Positions 24,542 through 34,571 are shown, counted from the first letter of the stretch. The stretch: DNA of 64,000 nucleotides from JACCTU01 sp963769665 (GCA_963769665.1 CAVYMQ010000003.1:1550001-1614000); one strand, 5' to 3'. The notes: generated from the sequence alone by a model not told the origin. Translations and numbers: made by a program.

Positions 24542-26302
24542 ATGCTCCTTCCAGCGCGCTTTCGGGCGCCGGCACTGGCGAGCATCGTCGTGGGGGCCGC
24601 GCTCGTCGGCACCCTCGCCGCGAGCTCGGCCGCGCGGACGGACGCGATGGCAGGGCCATCAGCCGCAGCCGCCACCGCTCACCGCTGCCTCGTCGCGACA
24701 GGCTCGGGCGATCCGGCGTTCGTCCGCAACTTCAACCCCTACGTCCAGGGCCTCCCGTCGTCGAGCTTCGTCCGCGGCGGCATGTACGAGCCGCTCGTGA
24801 TCACGACGCCCGCCGGCGGCGGGCGCGAGTACAAGTGGCTCGCGCAGAGCTACTCGTGGAGCAAGGACGCCCGGACGATCACGCTGAACATCCGGCGGAA
24901 CGTCCGCTGGTCGGACGGCAGGCCGCTGACGGCGGCCGACGTCGTCTACAGCCTGACCGCCGGGAGACAGAGCCCGACGATGGACATGCTCGGGATGTTC
25001 CGCAAGGACACGAACGTCGCCTCCGTCAGGCAGCAGGGGAGCCATCGCGTCGTGATCAGGCTCAAGACGAAGGACTCGCAGTTCGTCTCGGTCAACCTGA
25101 ACGGCATCTTCGTCGTCCCGAAGCACATCTTCTCGAAGGTGGCTGACATCGACAAGTTCGTGAACTCGAACCCGGTCGGGTCGGGCCCGTTCGTCCGCGT
25201 GTCGCGTTTCAACGCGCAGGACTACGTGCTCGAGCGCAACCCGCGCTATTGGCAGAAGGGCAAGCCGAAGTTCGCGTGCCTCGAGTACATCCAGGCGACG
25301 TCGAACGACGCTGCGCTGCTCCAGATCGTGAGCGGCAAGGCCGACTGGACGCACAACTTCGTCCCGAACGTCGAGAAGGCGTACATCGCGAAGAGCCCGC
25401 TCTACTACCACGCGTTCTACGACACCACCGCGTACCCGATCTCGCTGATGTTCGACACCGGCAAGTACCCGTACAGCCTGATCGCGTTCCGCAAGGCGGT
25501 CAGCATGGCGATCGACCGCAAGAAGGTGTCGGTTCTCGGCGAGTACGGCTACGCGCCGCCGACCGACGCGATCGGCCTCTCGCAGCTGTTTCCCAGCTGG
25601 ATGACCGACAAGAAGGTCAAGGCGGACGCGAAGGCGCTCGCCGCCTACAACCCGAACGCCGCCAAGCGGATGCTGACGCAAAACGGTTTCCGCTACAGCG
25701 GCAACGACCTGGTCGACCCGAGGGGTAACAAGGTCAGCTTCACGGTCCACGTCATCTCGGGTTGGTCCGACTGGGTCGCCTCGCTCCAGATCATCACGAA
25801 GAACCTCCAGGACATCGGCATCGACGCGCGCGTCAAGCTCGAGCCGGGCTGGGGCGAGTGGTTCCCGAACGCGACGAGCACGAAGTTCGTGACGCTGCTG
25901 TGGCAGACCGCCGCGGTGGGCTCGCCGTACGGGTTCTTCTTCAACAACATGCACAGGAACACCTACCTCCCGTCGGGCGAGGACGCCGTCAACACGGGCA
26001 ACTTCGCGCACTTCCAGGACACGGCTGCCACTCGTCTTCTCGACCAGTGGAAGGCAAACCTCAACGTGTCGGGCCAGAAGAAGATCGCCACGAAGCTGCA
26101 GGCTCTCTGGTTGCAGAAGCTGCCGGTGATCCCCCTCTTCATCGGGCCACAGTGGTCGACCTACAGCACGAAGTACTTCCACTGCTTCCCGTCGCGCCAG
26201 AATCACTACGCGAGGCCGATCTTCAACACGTACCCGGAGAACTCGGTGCTGCTCACGACGATCTGTCGCGGCGGCAAGAAGATCAGGACCGGGATCCGCT
26301 AA
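24542..26302 (+). CDS. ABC transporter solute-binding protein, family 5
   Basis: 586 residues; ATG 24542 is preceded by AAAGGA and opens a classical signal peptide (basic start, then PALASIVVGAALVGTLAASSA). There is no lipobox Cys, unusual for Gram-positive binding proteins; cleavage near residue 31 is likely. The mature part has family-5 (DppA/OppA/CbtA) landmarks: MYEPLV, WSDGRPLTAADVVYSL, GSGPF and Y.LERNPRYW. Family-5 proteins bind peptides, nickel or, in soil and thermophilic bacteria, cello- and other beta-oligosaccharides; the GH1 gene at the end of this operon and the LacI regulator favour sugar. Confidence 0.92.
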   Translation: MLLPARFRAPALASIVVGAALVGTLAASSAARTDAMAGPSAAAATAHRCLVATGSGDPAFVRNFNPYVQGLPSSSFVRGGMYEPLVITTPAGGGREYKWLAQSYSWSKDARTITLNIRRNVRWSDGRPLTAADVVYSLTAGRQSPTMDMLGMFRKDTNVASVRQQGSHRVVIRLKTKDSQFVSVNLNGIFVVPKHIFSKVADIDKFVNSNPVGSGPFVRVSRFNAQDYVLERNPRYWQKGKPKFACLEYIQATSNDAALLQIVSGKADWTHNFVPNVEKAYIAKSPLYYHAFYDTTAYPISLMFDTGKYPYSLIAFRKAVSMAIDRKKVSVLGEYGYAPPTDAIGLSQLFPSWMTDKKVKADAKALAAYNPNAAKRMLTQNGFRYSGNDLVDPRGNKVSFTVHVISGWSDWVASLQIITKNLQDIGIDARVKLEPGWGEWFPNATSTKFVTLLWQTAAVGSPYGFFFNNMHRNTYLPSGEDAVNTGNFAHFQDTAATRLLDQWKANLNVSGQKKIATKLQALWLQKLPVIPLFIGPQWSTYSTKYFHCFPSRQNHYARPIFNTYPENSVLLTTICRGGKKIRTGIR

Positions 26303-26313
26303 CCCTCCCCCGG

Positions 26314-26347
26314 CCGGCGGGCGCCCTAGCCCAGGGGCGCCCGCCGG
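26314..26347 (+). terminator. Intra-operon stem-loop after the binding-protein gene
   Basis: Perfect 13-bp inverted repeat CCGGCGGGCGCCC / GGGCGCCCGCCGG with an 8-base loop, between the binding-protein stop and the first permease. There is no T-tract, so it more likely stabilises the upstream message or attenuates, giving more binding protein than permease, than ends transcription fully. Confidence 0.65.
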
Positions 26348-26366
26348 GCAATACTCGGGAACGCGT

Positions 26367-27353
26367 GTGAGATTTCTCCTTCGTCGCCTCGGCTTCTATG
26401 CGATTGCCCTGTGGGGAGCGATCACGCTGAACTACCTACTGCCGCGGCTGATGCCCGGCGAGCCGATCGACGGGATGCTCGCGCGGCTCTCTCCCGCCCA
26501 GCTCGCGGCCAACCCGAATGCGATCCAGAACCTCCGCGACTCGCTCGGGTTCCAGAAGGAGCCGCTGCTCCAGGGGTACGTCACGTACCTGGGGCAGATC
26601 CTGCACGGCGACTTCGGGATCTCGACCTCGAACTTCCCGTCGCCGGTGAGCGAGGTGATCGGCCGCACGCTTCCGTACTCGATCTTCCTCGTCGGTGTGG
26701 CGTTCCTCTTCGCGTTCGTGATCGGCACGTTCCTCGGGATGCTCGCGGCGTGGCGTCGGGGCGGCGTCGTCGACAGCATCGCCACGCCGCTGCTGATCGC
26801 GGTCGGCGCGTTTCCCGCCTTCTTCACGTCGCTCGTCGCCGTGTACTTCCTCGGACTGCAGTGGGGCTGGTTCCCGATCCAGCACGCGTACAACACGGAC
26901 ATCGAGCCGGGGTTCAGCCTGGAGTTCTTCTCGACCGTCGGCCGCCACGCGCAGCTGCCGATGCTGGTGATCATCGCCGTCTTCACCGGCGGCTGGCTGC
27001 TCAGCATGCGCAACACGATGATCAACACGGTCGGTGAGGACTACGTCGCGATGGCTCATGCCAAGGGTCTCCGAGACCGACGCGTGATGACGATGTACGC
27101 GGGCCGTAACGCGATCCTCCCGCCGCTGACTGGCTTTGCCGCGCAGTTCGGCGCCGCGGTCGGCGGCCTCGTCTTCATCGAGTTCGTGTTCAGCTATCCG
27201 GGCGTCGGTTTGACGCTGCAGCAGGCTGCGCTCGGTTCGGACTATCCGCTGACGCAGGCCTTGCTGCTCGTGTTCTCGGTCTGCGTCCTCGTCGCGAATT
27301 TCATCATGGACGTGTTCTACGTCGTCCTCGACCCGCGCGTGCGCGCGAACTGA
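26367..27353 (+). CDS. ABC transporter permease, DppB/OppB type
   Basis: 328 residues from GTG 26367. The N-terminal LLRRLGFYAIALWGAITLNY helix, the extracytoplasmic PGEP...LGFQKEPLLQGY region and the EAA-loop-like AHAKGLRDRRVMTMYAGRNA are typical of the first permease of family-5 importers. Six membrane segments can be traced. It pairs with the DppC-type permease that starts 2 bases after its stop, and receives ligand from the 24542-26302 protein. Confidence 0.94.
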   Translation: MRFLLRRLGFYAIALWGAITLNYLLPRLMPGEPIDGMLARLSPAQLAANPNAIQNLRDSLGFQKEPLLQGYVTYLGQILHGDFGISTSNFPSPVSEVIGRTLPYSIFLVGVAFLFAFVIGTFLGMLAAWRRGGVVDSIATPLLIAVGAFPAFFTSLVAVYFLGLQWGWFPIQHAYNTDIEPGFSLEFFSTVGRHAQLPMLVIIAVFTGGWLLSMRNTMINTVGEDYVAMAHAKGLRDRRVMTMYAGRNAILPPLTGFAAQFGAAVGGLVFIEFVFSYPGVGLTLQQAALGSDYPLTQALLLVFSVCVLVANFIMDVFYVVLDPRVRAN

Positions 27354-27355
27354 CC

Positions 27356-28267
27356 GTGGCCATCGACCCGATCGCATTCCCCCTCCCAGACGCGCCGCGC
27401 AGCCGGCTTTCCTCGCCGGAGTGGGTGCGCCTCCTCCTGACCAATCCGAAGTCGTTGTTCGGCATCGTCGCCTTCGGCGGCATCGTCCTCGCCGCGCTGC
27501 TGGCGCCGGTGATCGCGCAGAACCCGCCGGACGAGATCGTCGCGCTCCCCGGCCTGTCGCCGAGCAGGGAGTACTGGTTCGGCACAACCGACCAGGGCTA
27601 CGACGTCTTCGCGCAAGTGATCTGGGGAGCCAGGATCTCGCTCGCGGTCGGTTTCGCAGCGGCGGTGATCTCGACGACGATCGCGGCAACGCTCGGCATG
27701 CTCTCCGCCTTCGTCGGCGGGTGGGTCGACGATGCGATCAACACGGTGATCAACATCTTCATCGTCATCCCGGCGCTGCCGCTGCTGATCGTCGTCTACT
27801 CGTTCCTCCCGAGCCGCGGGCCCGTGCCCATGGTGCTGATCCTCGGCCTGACGACGTGGGCAGTCGAGGCGCGCATCCTGCGCAGCCAGGCGCTCTCGCT
27901 GCGGAACCGCGACTTCGTCCAAGCGGCGAAGGTCTCCGGCGAAGGGACGTGGCGGATCGTCTTCGGCGAGATCATGCCGAACATGATCAGCCGGATCGCC
28001 GCCGGCTTCCTGCTCGTCTTCTACCTCTCGATCATCTTCGCCGCCGGGCTCGAGTTCCTCGGGTTCGGCGACGTCAACAAGATCACGTGGGGGACGACGC
28101 TCTACTGGGCGCAGAACAACTCCTCCTTGCTCCAGGGCGCGTGGTGGCACTTCGTCTTCCCGGGCCTTGCGCTCGCGCTCTCGGTCGCAGCGCTCGTGTT
28201 CATCAACTTCGGCGTCGACGAGCTCGCGAACCCGCGGCTCCGGCGTCGGAAGAAGGCAGCGCGGTGA
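27356..28267 (+). CDS. ABC transporter permease, DppC/OppC type
   Basis: 303 residues from GTG 27356. OppC N-terminal segment (SPEWVRLLLTNPKSLFGIVAF) with the first helix, an extracytoplasmic stretch ending WFGTTDQGYDVFAQVIWGAR, then five helices with the conserved cytoplasmic loop LRSQALSLRNRDFVQAAKVS. Forms the heterodimeric channel with the preceding permease. The stop overlaps the next start by 4 bases. Confidence 0.94.
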   Translation: MAIDPIAFPLPDAPRSRLSSPEWVRLLLTNPKSLFGIVAFGGIVLAALLAPVIAQNPPDEIVALPGLSPSREYWFGTTDQGYDVFAQVIWGARISLAVGFAAAVISTTIAATLGMLSAFVGGWVDDAINTVINIFIVIPALPLLIVVYSFLPSRGPVPMVLILGLTTWAVEARILRSQALSLRNRDFVQAAKVSGEGTWRIVFGEIMPNMISRIAAGFLLVFYLSIIFAAGLEFLGFGDVNKITWGTTLYWAQNNSSLLQGAWWHFVFPGLALALSVAALVFINFGVDELANPRLRRRKKAAR

Positions 28268-29304
28268 CCGGTCTCGTGCAGGACACTGTGCCCGCGAGCG
28301 CTCCCGACGTCGAGACCGAGGTGCTGCTGGAGCTCGAGGACCTCGTCGTCGACTACCTCGAGGTGGACGGTCCGCTGCGCGCCGTCGATCACGTCAACCT
28401 GACGATCCGGGCGGGTGAGATCGTCGGCCTCGCCGGCGAGTCGGGGTGCGGCAAGACCACGACGGCGAACGCGATCCTGAGCATCCTGCAGCCGCCCGCG
28501 GAGGTGACCGGCGGGCGGATCCGGTTCCGCGGCGTCGACGTCGTCGGCCTGTCGACGAAGGAGAGTCGTCGTTACCGGTGGCGCAACGTCTCGATGGTCT
28601 TTCAGAGTGCGATGAGCGCGCTCAACCCGGTCATGCGCGTCGGCGACCAGTTCGTGGACATGATGAAAGCGCACGAGCGCGTGAGCAAGCGCGACGCGCT
28701 GCAGCGGGCCGGCGACCTGCTCAACCTCGTCGGGATCGACCGCGGCCGCGTGCGCGCGTACCCGCACGAGCTCTCCGGCGGCATGCGTCAGCGCGTGATC
28801 ATCGCGATGGCGCTCGCGCTCGAGCCGGAGCTCGTGATCATGGACGAGCCCACGACCGCGCTCGACGTCGTCGTCCAGCGCGAGATCCTGCAGGAGCTCC
28901 AGCAGCTGCAGCGCGAGCTCGGGTTCGCCGTGCTGTTCATCACGCACGACCTGTCGCTCCTGCTCGAGTTCGCGGACCGGGTCGCGATCATGTACGCGGG
29001 CGAGATCGTCGAGCTGGCCGAGTCGCCGGAGCTCTTCACCAACGCGCTGCACCCGTACTCCGTCGGGCTGCTCAACTCGTTCCCTCCGCTCACGGGGCCG
29101 ATCGAGCAGCTCGCGGGGATCCCGGGCACGCCGCCCGACCTCGCCGACCCGCCCGCCGGGTGCCGCTTCCATCCCCGCTGCCCGCACTGCCAGCCCGTCG
29201 ACGCCGAGCTGTACACGCGCCAGACCACCGAGCGGCCGTTGCTCAAGCCCGTCGCTCCCGGCCACGAGGTCGCCTGCCACCTCGTAGAGGAGACGCGCTC
29301 GTGA
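28264..29304 (+). CDS. ABC transporter ATPase, DppD/OppD type
   Basis: 346 residues; GTG 28264 overlaps the permease stop (GTGA). Walker A GESGCGKTTT, signature LSGGMRQRVIIAMAL, Walker B LVIMDEPTTALD and switch THDLSLLLEF are intact. The C-terminus has the oligopeptide-transporter extension with four cysteines (CRFHPRCPHC ... ACH) as in OppD/DppD proteins. Works as a heterodimer with the ATPase encoded next. Confidence 0.94.
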   Translation: MTGLVQDTVPASAPDVETEVLLELEDLVVDYLEVDGPLRAVDHVNLTIRAGEIVGLAGESGCGKTTTANAILSILQPPAEVTGGRIRFRGVDVVGLSTKESRRYRWRNVSMVFQSAMSALNPVMRVGDQFVDMMKAHERVSKRDALQRAGDLLNLVGIDRGRVRAYPHELSGGMRQRVIIAMALALEPELVIMDEPTTALDVVVQREILQELQQLQRELGFAVLFITHDLSLLLEFADRVAIMYAGEIVELAESPELFTNALHPYSVGLLNSFPPLTGPIEQLAGIPGTPPDLADPPAGCRFHPRCPHCQPVDAELYTRQTTERPLLKPVAPGHEVACHLVEETRS

Positions 29305-30176
29305 GCACGACCGAGCTGGAAGTCCGCGGACTGACGAAGGACTTCAAGAAGCTGCGCGCCGTCGACGACGTGAGCTTCACGCTCCGCCAGGGCACGATCA
29401 CCGCGCTCGTCGGCGAGAGCGGCAGCGGCAAGAGCACCGTCGCGCGCATCCTCGCGCGGCTGCACGACGCGACCTCGGGCTCGGTGATCTACGACGGGAA
29501 GGACGTGCTCGGCCGGTACGACGTCAAGAGCTATCGCTCGCGGGTGCAGATGATCTTCCAGGACCCGTTCGACTCGCTGAACCCCGTGCGCACGATCGAG
29601 CACCATCTCGAGCGCCCCGTTCGGATCCACAGCGTCGTCGCGAGGCGCGACGTCAGGCCCCGCGTGCACGAGCTGCTACGCACGGTCGGTCTGGTCCCGG
29701 CCGAGAAGTACGCGAGGAAGTACCCGCACGAGCTCTCGGGCGGCCAAAGGCAGCGCGTCGCGATCGCGCGAGCGCTCGCCGTCAACCCGTCGGTGATCCT
29801 CGCGGACGAGCCGATCTCGATGCTCGACGTTTCGATCCGGATCGGGATCCTCAACCTGATGCTGGGGCTGAAGCGCGAGCTCGGGATCGCGTTCCTCTAC
29901 ATCACGCACGACATTGCAAGTGCCCGCTACATCGCCGACGACGTGCTCGTGATGTACGCCGGCCAGATCGTCGAGCAGGGACCGACCGACTCGGTGCTGC
30001 TCGAGCCGCTCCACGCCTATACGAGGCTCCTGCTCTCCGCCGTGCCGCACCCGGAGCGGGGGCTCTCGCACGCGCCGCTCGGCGCCCGCGCCGGCCGCAA
30101 CGTCGGCGACCTCGGCGCGGGAACGGCGCTCGTCGAAGAACGCCCCGACCACTTCGTGAGGAGGCAAGAAGCATGA
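29301..30176 (+). CDS. ABC transporter ATPase, DppF/OppF type
   Basis: 291 residues from GTG 29301 (4-base overlap with the previous gene). Walker A GESGSGKST, signature [15 protein letters not shown], Walker B VILADEPISMLD and THDIASARYI are present. It is shorter than usual OppF proteins (about 320-330): the cysteine-bearing C-terminal extension is replaced by a short Gly/Arg-rich tail. Its stop overlaps the beta-glucosidase ATG by 4 bases, tying uptake to hydrolysis. Confidence 0.92.
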   Translation: MSTTELEVRGLTKDFKKLRAVDDVSFTLRQGTITALVGESGSGKSTVARILARLHDATSGSVIYDGKDVLGRYDVKSYRSRVQMIFQDPFDSLNPVRTIEHHLERPVRIHSVVARRDVRPRVHELLRTVGLVPAEKYARKYPHELSGGQRQRVAIARALAVNPSVILADEPISMLDVSIRIGILNLMLGLKRELGIAFLYITHDIASARYIADDVLVMYAGQIVEQGPTDSVLLEPLHAYTRLLLSAVPHPERGLSHAPLGARAGRNVGDLGAGTALVEERPDHFVRRQEA

Positions 30177-31534
30177 CCAAGACCGCGTTTCCAGCCGACT
30201 TCGCCTGGGGCGCCGCGACCGCGGCGTACCAGATCGAAGGCGCCGTCCACGAAGACGGCCGCGGCGAGAGCATCTGGGATCGGTTCTGTGCGACGCCGGG
30301 GAAGGTGCGGAACGGCGAGAGCGGCGCGATCGCGTGCGACTTCTACCACCGCTTCCCCGACGACATCCGGCTGATGAGCGAGCTCGGGCTCGACGCCTTC
30401 CGCCTCTCGATCGCGTGGCCGCGCATCATCCCGGAAGGGCGCGGCAAGGTGAACCAGGCGGGGCTCGACTTCTACGACCGGCTCGTCGACGAGCTGCTCG
30501 AGCAGGGGGTGACGCCGTTCCCGACGCTGTATCACTGGGATCTGCCGCAGACGCTCGAGGACGAGGGCGGCTGGGCCGCGCGCTCGACCGCGGAAGCGTT
30601 CGTCGGGTATGCCGAAGCAATTGCGGACCGGCTCGGCGACCGCGTCTCCCACTGGATCACGCACAACGAGCCGTGGGTCGCCGCGTGGCTCGGGTACGGG
30701 TCGGGGGAACACGCGCCCGGACGCTCGAACCCGGACGACGCGCTCGCGGCCGCGCACCACATGCTTCTCTCGCACGGCTGGGCGGCAGAAGCGATTCGGC
30801 GAGTCGCGCCCGGGTCGAAGGTCGGCATCACGCTCGTCCTCAACCCCGCGTACCCGGCGAGCGATAGCGACGCGGACCGCCTGGCCGCCGAGCACGGCGA
30901 CGGGTTCTTCAACCGCTGGTTCCTCGATCCGCTCTTTCACGGGAGCTATCCGGCGGACATCCTCGAGTACTTCGCCCCGTCGTCGCCGTCGGCTCCGCCG
31001 GTTCAGGACGGCGATCTCGAGGCGATCTCGGCGCCGCTCGACTTCCTCGGCGTCAACTACTACTCGCGCCAGGTGCTGCGCGCGAACCCGAACGGAGGTC
31101 GACCGACCGTCGTGCGCAACCCCGACTCGTCGTACACGGCGATGGACTGGGAGATCTATCCCGACGGCCTCTACGACCTGCTCGTGCGGGTGAAGAACGA
31201 CTACGACCCGCCCCCGATCTACATCACGGAGAACGGCGCCGCGTACGGTGACCACACGACGCATGACGGGGAGGTGAACGATCCCGAGCGGAAGGCGTAC
31301 ATCGAGGCGCACCTCGACGCGATCGGAAGGGCGATCGAGGCGGGCGTGCCGATGGCCGGCTACTTCGTCTGGTCGCTGCTCGACAACTTCGAGTGGGCGC
31401 ACGGGTACTCGAAGCGCTTCGGGATCGTCTATGTCGACTACCCGACGCTCGAGCGGGTGCCGAAGGCGAGCTACCACTGGTATCGCGACTTCATCGCGGC
31501 GAGCCGGAACGGCAACGGGGCGGTGCGGGCGTAG
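30173..31534 (+). CDS. Glycoside hydrolase family 1 beta-glucosidase
   Basis: 453 residues, normal for the family; ATG 30173 has GGAGG upstream. The N-terminal FPADFAWGAATAAYQIEGA is the GH1 signature, the acid/base is Glu166 in THNEPW, and the nucleophile is Glu353 in YITENGAA; sugar-binding YHWDLPQ and WSLLDNFEWAHGY are present. No signal peptide, so it hydrolyses imported cellobiose or other beta-glucosides in the cytoplasm. Last gene of the LacI-controlled uptake operon. Glucose, galactose or fucose preference at the -1 subsite cannot be told from this. Confidence 0.96.
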   Translation: MTKTAFPADFAWGAATAAYQIEGAVHEDGRGESIWDRFCATPGKVRNGESGAIACDFYHRFPDDIRLMSELGLDAFRLSIAWPRIIPEGRGKVNQAGLDFYDRLVDELLEQGVTPFPTLYHWDLPQTLEDEGGWAARSTAEAFVGYAEAIADRLGDRVSHWITHNEPWVAAWLGYGSGEHAPGRSNPDDALAAAHHMLLSHGWAAEAIRRVAPGSKVGITLVLNPAYPASDSDADRLAAEHGDGFFNRWFLDPLFHGSYPADILEYFAPSSPSAPPVQDGDLEAISAPLDFLGVNYYSRQVLRANPNGGRPTVVRNPDSSYTAMDWEIYPDGLYDLLVRVKNDYDPPPIYITENGAAYGDHTTHDGEVNDPERKAYIEAHLDAIGRAIEAGVPMAGYFVWSLLDNFEWAHGYSKRFGIVYVDYPTLERVPKASYHWYRDFIAASRNGNGAVRA

Positions 31535-31542
31535 GCAGCTGA

Positions 31543-34143
31543 TTACTCAACGAGATCGGCGGCCTCGTCGAGGGCCTGGTCGTCGTCGAGTAGGCGGCCC
31601 GCGTCCCGGCCGGCGTCGAGGAGAGGGCCGGCGACGGTCGAGAGGTGGCGTTCGAGCCAGCCGGCCTCGAAGGCCTGCCGCGGTGCGCCGACCCGCTCGC
31701 GCAGGGACTCGGCTGCGCCCTCTAGCCGTCCGGCGCCGTCGGCGGCACCGTCGACCGCGGCGAGCGACGCCGCGAGTTCGAGCGCGAGCGCGATCAGTTC
31801 CTTGTCACCGACCTGCCGCACCGCGTGAATCGTCTCGCGGACGAGCGCGCGGGCTCGCTCGTGCTCGCCCTGCTCGAGCGCGACGGTGGCGAGGTTCTCG
31901 AGGTCCGCGGCGACGCCCCACTCGTTCCCGTGCTCACGGTCGAGCGCGAGAGACTCGGCGAAGTGCAGCTCGGCCGTCGCGAGGTCGCCGTGCTCGAACG
32001 CGACGAGCCCGAGGTTCGACAGGGCGCTCGAGATCCGCGCCTCGTCACCAAGCCTGCGGCGTACGGCGATGCTCTCCTCGAGGAGAGCACGCGCTCGGGC
32101 GAGATCGCCGCGCCTCCATTCGATTACGCCGAGGCTGTTCAGCGCGCGGGCCATGCGCACTTCGTCGCCCCGCTCGCGGAAGACGCCGAGGCTTCGCTCC
32201 ACGAGCTCTGCCGCGGCCCCGGACTCGCCGCGGACGTCGCGGAGGACGCCGAGCGCGTACACCGCTGGGGCGCGGAGCTGCTCGGGCGCGTGCTCCGTCG
32301 CGTCGAGGAGCCCGTTCAGCCGGCGACAGCCCTCGAGGGCGTGGCCGTGCGCGTACCAGAACCAGCCGAGCGCGCCGCCGAGCCGAAGCGCCGTCTCCGC
32401 GTCGCCGTTCTCGAGCGACGCGTCGAGCGCCGCCCGCACGTTGTCGTGCTCTGTCTCGAGGCGCGCGAGCCAGAGGAGCTGGTCGCTGCCGCGGAGCGCC
32501 TCGTCGGCCTCCTCCGCGAAGCGGGCGAACTCGAGTGCGTGGCGACGGACAACGTCGTTCTCCTCGCCGGCCTCTGCGAGCTGCTCGCGGGCGTAGTCGC
32601 GGATGGTGGCGAGCATCGTGAACCGGGGCTCGCCGCGCGGGTCGTCCAGCTCCTGGAGCAGGCTGCGGTCGACGAGCGACGCGAGCCCTTCGAGTGCATC
32701 GAGCCCGAGGTCGGCGGCCGGCGTGCAGACGCTCTCCGCGGCGTCCAGTGTGCACCCGCCCGCGAAGACGCACAGTCGAGCGTGCAGCCGTCGCTCGCCC
32801 TCGGTGAGGAGGTCGTAGCTCCACGCGATCGTGTTGCGGAGCGTGCTCTGCCGTTGCGGGAGGGGCGCACCGGGCCGCGCCGCCAGGTCGAACCCGTGCT
32901 GCAGCCGCTCGAGGAGCGCCTGGGGCGGGAGCACTTTGCTCCAGGCGGCCGCGAGCTCGATCGCGAGCGGGAGCCCGTCGAGCCGCATGCAGATCGCTGC
33001 GATCGCAGGAACATTCGCGCTCGTCACCTCGAAGTCGGGCCGGACGGAACGCGCCCGCTCGACGAACAACCTCGCCGAGTGGGACTCCAGGAGCGCCTCC
33101 GGTGTCGTCGCCCGCTCGGGAAGCCCTAGCGGCGGGACGGGATACTGGCGCTCTCCCGGGACATGGAGCGGCTCGCGGCTCGTGATTAGGAGCGTCAGGC
33201 GCGGGCACGCCGTCACAAGCTCGAGGATCGAGCCGGAGGCGGCCGAGACCTGCTCGAAGTTGTCCACCAGGAGCAGTGTCTTTCGTTTGCCGAGCTCCGC
33301 CTTCAACGTCTCCGCGAGCGGCACCGGTGGTGCCTCTTCCACGCCGATCATGCGCGCGATCTCGGGCAGGACGAGGCCGGGGTCGGTGACCATCGCAAGC
33401 TCGACGGCGAACGTGCCGTCGTCGAACTCGTCCACGAGGTCTGCTGCGACCTGCATCGCAAGGCGCGTCTTGCCCGTGCCGCCGGGACCGGTCAGGGTCA
33501 CGAGCCGCACGTCGTCGTCGCGTACGAGCCGGCGGACCGCGTCGAGCTCCTCGTCCCGGCCGATGAGCGGCGTCGGCTGCGCCGGCAGATTCGTGCGTCT
33601 GCCCTCGAGCGTCCGCAGGGGCGGGAACTCCGTCGGCAGGCCGGGGACGAGGAGCTGGTGCAGGCGCTGCGGCCGGCTCAAGTCTTTGAGCCTGTGCTCG
33701 CCGAGGTCGCGGAAGCTCAGGCCGTCCACGAGCTCCCGCGTCGTCTCCGAGACGAGCACCTGGCCGCCGTGCGCAGCACCCGCGATGCGCGCGGCGCGAT
33801 GAAGGTCGATTCCGACATAACCCTCGGCGGTCGCGGTCGGCGTGCCCGTGTGGACGCCGATCCGAACGCGCAGCTGCGTTCCGTCCGGCCACCGGTGCGC
33901 GACAAGCGACCGCTGCGCTGCGGCTGCCGCGGCGACGGCGTCCGGTGCGTGGCGGAAGGCGACGAAGAACGCGTCGCCCTCCGTCCCGAACTCGAGGCCG
34001 CCGTTCCCGTCGAACGCCTCGCGAAGCAGCCGGTGATGATCCGCCAAGAGCGCGGGCCACTCGTCTCCGAGCCGCTCCGCGAGGGCGGTGGAGCCCTCGA
34101 TGTCCGTGAAGAGGAGGGTAACCGTGCCTGTCGGCAGGTCCAC
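31543..34143 (-). CDS. Cyclase-homology / NB-ARC-like ATPase / TPR regulator
   Basis: 866 residues, GTG start with TAGCCT 6 bases upstream. Residues 1-170 form a class III nucleotide cyclase homology domain ([28 protein letters not shown]). The transition-state Asn of active cyclases (VNxAAR) is His115 here ([10 protein letters not shown]), so cyclase activity is doubtful. Next comes a STAND/NB-ARC-type ATPase (Walker [24 protein letters not shown]) and from ~560 a TPR-rich region. No LuxR-type DNA-binding domain is found at the C-terminus, unlike many relatives. Probably a cytoplasmic signal-sensing switch; its target is not evident from its neighbours. Confidence 0.88.
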   Translation of the reverse strand: MDLPTGTVTLLFTDIEGSTALAERLGDEWPALLADHHRLLREAFDGNGGLEFGTEGDAFFVAFRHAPDAVAAAAAAQRSLVAHRWPDGTQLRVRIGVHTGTPTATAEGYVGIDLHRAARIAGAAHGGQVLVSETTRELVDGLSFRDLGEHRLKDLSRPQRLHQLLVPGLPTEFPPLRTLEGRRTNLPAQPTPLIGRDEELDAVRRLVRDDDVRLVTLTGPGGTGKTRLAMQVAADLVDEFDDGTFAVELAMVTDPGLVLPEIARMIGVEEAPPVPLAETLKAELGKRKTLLLVDNFEQVSAASGSILELVTACPRLTLLITSREPLHVPGERQYPVPPLGLPERATTPEALLESHSARLFVERARSVRPDFEVTSANVPAIAAICMRLDGLPLAIELAAAWSKVLPPQALLERLQHGFDLAARPGAPLPQRQSTLRNTIAWSYDLLTEGERRLHARLCVFAGGCTLDAAESVCTPAADLGLDALEGLASLVDRSLLQELDDPRGEPRFTMLATIRDYAREQLAEAGEENDVVRRHALEFARFAEEADEALRGSDQLLWLARLETEHDNVRAALDASLENGDAETALRLGGALGWFWYAHGHALEGCRRLNGLLDATEHAPEQLRAPAVYALGVLRDVRGESGAAAELVERSLGVFRERGDEVRMARALNSLGVIEWRRGDLARARALLEESIAVRRRLGDEARISSALSNLGLVAFEHGDLATAELHFAESLALDREHGNEWGVAADLENLATVALEQGEHERARALVRETIHAVRQVGDKELIALALELAASLAAVDGAADGAGRLEGAAESLRERVGAPRQAFEAGWLERHLSTVAGPLLDAGRDAGRLLDDDQALDEAADLVE

Positions 34144-34149
34144 GGCCGA

Positions 34150-34155
34150 AGGCTA
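34150..34155 (-). promoter_or_regulatory. -10 box of the cyclase-like regulator gene
   Basis: TAGCCT on the minus strand, 6 bases before the GTG start; no Shine-Dalgarno follows, so a leaderless transcript is likely. Confidence 0.4.
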
Positions 34156-34163
34156 CTGCCGAC

Positions 34164-34571
34164 TCAGTCGAGGGTGCCGCGACGGGCGAGCCACTCGGTC
34201 GGCTGGCCGGTGACGCGGGTGATCGCGTCGAAGTGGCGGTCGTAGTGGAGGAGAACGAGCCCGTTCGCTGCGGCGAGTGCGGCAACGAGGACATCGATCG
34301 GGGTCGAGCCTCGGTGCTGGCTCCGTTCGGCCAGGCTCGCCTGGGTGCTGCGAGCGGCCTGCTCGGCCCGAACGTCGCTGACGATCCACGGCAGCGCCTC
34401 TAGGTCGTTCGCCAGGACCCGGTAGTCCGCCGGACCGCGCGCCGAGAACAGCAGTTCGAGCGCGACGGGCGTGCAGGTCGCGATTTCGTCGTCGGCCAGA
34501 AGACTTTCCCAGCGGTCGGCGACGCGGCCGCTCCGATGCCACGCGCTGGTGTCGGCGAGGAACTGGGCCAA
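34164..34571 (-). CDS. vapC: PIN-domain toxin (second VapC-like)
   Basis: 135 residues. N-terminal AQFLADTSAWHRS carries the first PIN Asp, PVALELLFSARG the conserved Glu, and PIDVLVAALAAANG plus LHYDRHFD the later acidic residues. Complete PIN toxin, expected to cleave structured RNA. It follows its antitoxin gene by one base. It is not closely similar to the toxin at 11019-11417. Confidence 0.88.
   Translation of the reverse strand: MAQFLADTSAWHRSGRVADRWESLLADDEIATCTPVALELLFSARGPADYRVLANDLEALPWIVSDVRAEQAARSTQASLAERSQHRGSTPIDVLVAALAAANGLVLLHYDRHFDAITRVTGQPTEWLARRGTLD

Noticed and set aside
31825..33129. 434-codon plus-strand frame
   Set aside because: Antisense to the cyclase-like/STAND/TPR gene, whose motifs are unambiguous.
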